From Cycas panzhihuaensis (taxonomy: Eukaryota > Cycadophyta), in assembly GCA_023213395.1 (NCBI GenBank), contig CM041465.1:231019741-231083740 (forward strand): a stretch of 64,000 nt of DNA, written 5' to 3'. Of the stretch, positions 61,615-64,000 are shown one piece after another. The translations under genes and the position numbers were made by a program. The notes beneath the pieces are model-generated. The model was given only the letters and a program-made list of their open reading frames with translations. It was not told the DNA's origin and made no database searches. Every line of letters starts with the position of its first letter. Positions within the stretch are counted from its first letter, which is position 1.

Positions 61615-61626
61615 GCTCTAATACTA
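61615..61626 (-). other. Antisense primer-binding-like site
   Basis: Minus strand TAGTATTAGAGC followed by ATTTATC, nearly the same as the E2 primer region. An LTR would end at 61629 (TTTATCA), but its start is not clear. Confidence 0.5.
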
Positions 61627-61985
61627 ATTGATAAAATAAAATCCCATACACAACTTGCATATAGGTTCAAGATCACATACAAGATTATGAGGCTATACCA
61701 TATAGTTGGAAATAAATAAAAGAGCATAAATATATGCATATATAATATAACATCCTTGTAGAAAATGGCCACCTCCAAATTGTATTATTAGAACTATACA
61801 TATTTATAGTACATTAAGCCACTTGGTCAACCAATGACCTACATTATAAAGAAGTGTGCACACTATGATCCTCTTAGTACATATTAAAGGGTTAATATAT
61901 TGATTTACATCATTTTAATATTCATGGATTAATATTGTCCAATAATCAACTGGCTTGTATAGGCTTCAGTCTACTTCATAAGATC

Positions 61986-61997
61986 GCTCGGATACCA
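61986..61997 (-). other. Antisense primer-binding site
   Basis: Minus strand TGGTATCCGAGC, one difference from the tRNA-Met site, two bases after the LTR at 62000-62513. Confidence 0.7.
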
Positions 61998-61999
61998 TA

Positions 62000-62513
62000 T
62001 AGGAATTTATAATTTAATTTTAATACCATATTGGAATTAAGTATATCAAAGATGTATAATCAATTAATCATATCATGAGGAATACACATAATTGATATAA
62101 TGTAAGATCAATATATCAAGTAATAATATAAAATATAAAGTAATAAATATAAGAATAATGAAATGAGTATGCATTATTAGAGAGATAATAGATTTATATA
62201 TGAAAAACTCAGTTTGGAAAAAATCATAGGAGAAGGCTAGAGTTAGAAGCTCCTCTTTAGATATCAAATAAATTACATCTCCAAATGAGTCCTTTTTCTC
62301 TTAAGTTCTTAAGTGGTGTGTATATATATCTATAGATATGTCACCTCATAAATAGCCCATTATATCTATTGAGTTATTTCATCATCTAATAGGATGTTTA
62401 TATGAATAATCATGAATATCACATCTATCAATACTTTTATTAAGTGAAATTTTATATGGGTCCATAATATTATATTAAACACTACATATGTGAAAATATT
62501 ACATAGTCCAACA
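62000..62513 (-). mobile_element. Antisense copia-type LTR (514 bp)
   Basis: Minus strand begins TGTTGGACTATG and ends CCTA (CA decayed to TA), with the primer site just after. A TATA-like CATATATAAATC lies near 62195. No second copy was found in the window, so length and identity are less certain than for the paired LTRs. Confidence 0.65.
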
Positions 62514-62827
62514 CGTAATACCTTTATCAAGATATATAATAATTAATAAAATATACACTAGATTCATAATATATTTTTTTATAAAGGGTTAAAGTAAGAT
62601 ATCCACAAGTTCATATTGGAATGTAATACTTGCTAGAGGAATAAAAGTAAAAATATAAAAGTTATAGGCTTACTACAACCCTTGTACATCCTAAAACAAA
62701 AATAGAAAAAGATATTAATCGATTTTATTACTAGTCTCCTAAGATCTTAGGGAAAAGATTTAATTTTTATTATTATAGATTTTTTAATTAAATATACATA
62801 TTTAGGGGTGTAAAATCTATAATAAAG

Positions 62828-63780
62828 GCAAGATAGATTGTTGAATTAATTATTAAGCAAATCCACCAATTACATGGTTTTCCTAAAGTAATATTGAGTG
62901 ATAAAGATCCAAAATTCATAAGTAACTTTTGGTAATAAATGTTCTACTAGGTGGGAACTAACCTTACTATGAGTATTACATACCATTCCTAAAGTAGATA
63001 GTAGACTAAAGTAATAAATAAATGTTTAGAATGCCATCTCTATAACTTTTTATCTAACAAGTTACATAACTAGCATAAATAGATGTATCTAGTATAATAG
63101 TAAGACAATACCACCTATCACACATTAGTGAAAATGATATCATTTTAGGTATTGTATAACTTTTAACTATCATCCCTCCTCGTATGGGTAAATAATTCAT
63201 ATATACATATGATCTAGTATCAACAATAATAAATGACATAAACATTACAAATTTTAAAAGATAACCTTAATTTAGCAAGGAACCATGTGAAGTAGCCAAT
63301 TGATTTACATAGATCAGAAAGAAAATTTGTAGAAGGAAATTGAGTATTTTTAAGGATGAAACCATACAAATAACTTACTTTAAAATAAATAAGGAGTCAC
63401 AAATAACAACCTTAATTTATAGGCAATATCAGCTCTTAGAGAAGATAAGAAAGGTAGCTTACTACATTAATCCACTTCCCCATAGTTGAGTGCATAATGT
63501 ATTCCATGTTTCTTATCGCAAACCAAAGTTGGGGCAAACCATGACACTACAAATTGAACTTCTCATCCTTGATAAAGAAGGGAATTTGACTAGAGAATTA
63601 GAAAGGATTCTCTAAATTTACATAAAGTAACTATGCTCTAAGGAAATTTGCAGGTACTTTATCAATTGGAAGGATCTTAATAATGAAGGTGCCAAGTGGA
63701 AGTTTAAGACTAGTACTATTGATATTCCTATATTCTAATTCTTTAAGGGAAAATTATGTTTCAAGGGAAAGGACTTCTAG
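62828..63780 (+). pseudogene. Chromovirus (Ty3/gypsy) integrase and chromodomain, decayed
   Basis: Integrase core: IIKQIHQLHGFPKVILSDKD then PKFISNFW near 62855-62935, and VGTNLTMSITYHS near 62950. The usual TE of the catalytic site reads TK. The later part has YQLLEKIRKVAYYI near 63427 and VHNVFHVSYRKPKLGQ near 63489. A chromodomain-like end reads DKEGNLTRELERIL and FINWKDLNNEGAKWKF near 63660. The order and spacing match plant chromoviruses, whose chromodomain steers insertion to heterochromatin. Many stops. No RT or LTR was found next to it. Confidence 0.75.
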
Positions 63781-64000
63781 CATTGCCTAAATACTACTAG
63801 ACTTTTCTTATTCTTCTATTAGGTCATCTCTTTCTTTCTTAACCATCTTTTAATTTCTTAAAATTGACTTTTATCTATAACATTTATTATGCATACATAT
63901 AGGGCATTCCACCACTCTTGTAAATCATCATTAGAAAGGTATTTAATACTACCACTTTTTACTATGATTTGGAAATTTCATATGGAGGACACCTCACATC
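63781..64000. other. Right edge, nothing recognised
   Basis: AT-rich DNA after the chromodomain. It could be the element's 3' end or LTR. Confidence 0.4.

Overview
This window looks like repetitive DNA from a large, TE-rich plant (probably seed-plant) nuclear genome. Evidence: Ty1/copia elements primed by initiator tRNA-Met, a Tat-like Ty3/gypsy element with an antisense plant-mobile-domain ORF and a second RNase H, a chromodomain gypsy remnant, and an L1-like LINE with zf-RVT and RNase H domains. I see no intact host gene, tRNA, rRNA, bacterial operon or CRISPR array. The species cannot be told from sequence alone. Almost every coding region is broken, mostly by C-to-T/G-to-A type changes.

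Left arm (1-6.8 kb, GC-richer): the 3' part of a Tat-like gypsy element, namely integrase C-terminus, antisense PMD ORF, a downstream RNase H remnant, and a promoter-like stretch.

6.8-31.5 kb: an old direct tandem duplication. Unit 1 is about 6814-19475 and unit 2 is 19476-31511. Each unit holds one decayed copia element without a recognisable 5' LTR (C1, C2) and the 5' part of a second copia-type element (E2). Unit 1 alone carries a 642-bp solo LTR with a decayed target-site duplication. E2 is complete only in unit 2 (27523-37768), where outer LTRs of equal length lie inside a perfect AAAAT duplication. E2 is composite: outer LTR, gag-only body, a divergent internal LTR with its own primer site, then gag-pol, then outer LTR.

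37.8-41.1 kb: AT-rich DNA with strong base-composition asymmetry. 41094-48691: the youngest element, C3, with two 297-bp LTRs (3 differences), TSD CAAAC, primer site and polypurine tract, but coding regions cut by many frameshifts.

49.2-62.5 kb: antisense LTR elements and insertions into them. N3 (49500-55872, TSD CAACT), a large gag-only element, sits inside the 3' LTR of an antisense relative, N4. A 5'-truncated LINE (57209-59180) with a long TSD and poly(A) sits inside N4. Two antisense primer sites and one 514-bp antisense LTR follow. 62.8-63.8 kb: a decayed chromovirus integrase and chromodomain.

Inferred order of events: the C and E2 insertions came first, then the 12-kb tandem duplication, then the solo LTR in unit 1. 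N4 preceded both N3 and the LINE. C3 is recent.
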